Assembly (NCBI RefSeq): GCF_900104175.1
Contig: NZ_FNIX01000003.1
Location: forward strand, 124,001 to 188,000
Length of the DNA stretch: 64,000 nucleotides
Source: Lentzea jiangxiensis
GTDB lineage: Bacteria > Actinomycetota > Actinomycetes > Mycobacteriales > Pseudonocardiaceae
Direction of reading: 5' to 3'
Under the pieces are notes generated by a model. It saw only the letters and a list, made by a program, of their open reading frames with translations. It had not been told where the DNA came from and made no database searches. Both the position numbers and the translations under genes were made by a program. The first letter of the stretch is position 1; each line of letters begins with the position of its first letter. This document shows positions 63,438 through 64,000 of the stretch, one piece after another.

Positions 63438-64000
63438 TCAGCCCATGCTCTGGTAGGAGTAGAAGCCCTGGCCGCTCTTGCGCCCGTGCAGACCGGCGTC
63501 GGTCATCTTCTTGAGCAGCGGGCAGGGGCGGTACTTGCTGTCGTTGAACTGCTCGTAGAGCACCTCGACGCTGTACAGGATCGTGTCGACGCCGATGAGG
63601 TCGGCCGTCTCCAGCGGTCCCATGGGGTGGCCGAAGCAGCTGCGGAACACCTCGTCGACGGTCTTCGCGTCGGCGACGCCCTCGTGGACGAGGAAGGCCG
63701 CCTCGTTGACGGTCAGCATGAGCACGCGGTTGGACACGAACCCGGAGGCGTCGTTGACCGGGATCGGCTTCTTGCCCATCGACTCCAGCAGCGCGCGCAC
63801 CGTCTCCTTGGTCTGCTCACTCGTGTGGTAGCCGGGGATGAACTCGCACGCGGGCTTCATCGGCACCGGGTTCATGAAGTGCACGCCCATCACCTTGTCC
63901 GGGCGCGAGGTCAGGGCGGCGATCTTGGTGATCGGGATCGCCGACGTGTTCGCCACGAACACGGTGTCCGCCTTGCAGACGAGGTCGAGCTGGGCGTACA
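63438..64000 (-). CDS. 3-hydroxyacyl-CoA dehydrogenase (FkbK-like), partial
   Basis: The gene runs off the right edge; its N-terminal NAD-binding part is missing. The visible 188 codons contain TVFVANTSAIPITKIA, the family signature VMGVHFMNPVPMK with the catalytic His, NDASGFVSNRVLML, and the C-terminal GPLETADLIGVD with GRKSGQGFYSY. In FkbG-K-type loci this enzyme oxidises the hydroxyl group of the glyceryl-ACP intermediate. Its stop is 45 bases before the ACP start. The first internal GTG (63962) is not the true start, since homology continues to the edge. Confidence 0.9.
   Translation of the reverse strand, partial: YAQLDLVCKADTVFVANTSAIPITKIAALTSRPDKVMGVHFMNPVPMKPACEFIPGYHTSEQTKETVRALLESMGKKPIPVNDASGFVSNRVLMLTVNEAAFLVHEGVADAKTVDEVFRSCFGHPMGPLETADLIGVDTILYSVEVLYEQFNDSKYRPCPLLKKMTDAGLHGRKSGQGFYSYQSMG

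Overview
The window is high-GC DNA from a filamentous actinomycete. The evidence is an Lsr2-type nucleoid protein, a DevR/DevS pair, SARP/AfsR regulators, frequent GTG starts, start-stop overlaps of the ATGA and GTGA type, and large modular biosynthetic genes. The protein style suggests Pseudonocardiales (Lentzea/Saccharothrix-like), but no rRNA or marker gene is present to prove it.

Region 1 (1-9.0 kb) is a stress or dormancy neighbourhood. It holds a tandem universal stress protein, an anti-sigma ATPase, a truncated SulP/STAS protein, a short Acg-type nitroreductase, a DevR response regulator and a DevS kinase that keeps the haem-ligand histidine. A decayed second acg gene, a KhtT/KhtU-type K+/H+ antiporter pair and a STAS anti-sigma antagonist follow. 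A near-consensus DosR box lies between acg and devR. A frameshifted unknown gene and lsr2 separate this region from the next.

Region 2 (10.7-47.0 kb, all on the minus strand) is a self-contained nonribosomal peptide cluster. Its order is mbtH, a stand-alone penicillin-binding-protein-type thioesterase (SurE family), NRPS A (4 modules, A-T start), NRPS B (5 modules) and an MFS exporter. The assembly line has nine modules, has no internal thioesterase and ends in an epimerisation domain. This is the architecture in which a SurE-type enzyme releases and cyclises a peptide with a D-configured C-terminus. From the pocket residues and E domains I predict L-Ile/Val, D-Val, D-allo-Thr, L-Val, D-Val, L-basic, D-basic, L-basic, D-Asn, head-to-tail cyclised. 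The chirality almost alternates, and the ring has one hydrophobic and one cationic arc. I do not recognise this as a known compound. The A domains of modules 6 and 8 share a nearly identical DNA tract.

Region 3 (47.7-50.9 kb) is a spacer with an HD-domain protein, a leaderless zinc-ribbon protein and a DHA2-type exporter.

Region 4 (51.5-64 kb) starts a second biosynthetic locus. Two large SARP regulators are divergently arranged. Between them is a small exported peptide with three DTPWG repeats, in front of the first SARP. A leftward operon then encodes an adenylate-forming ligase, a small DUF5988-like protein, a type II thioesterase, and FkbH, acyl-ACP dehydrogenase, ACP and 3-hydroxyacyl-CoA dehydrogenase homologues. 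The last four form the core pathway for hydroxymalonyl/methoxymalonyl-ACP. The last gene runs off the right edge, and the polyketide synthase that would use the unit is not in the window.
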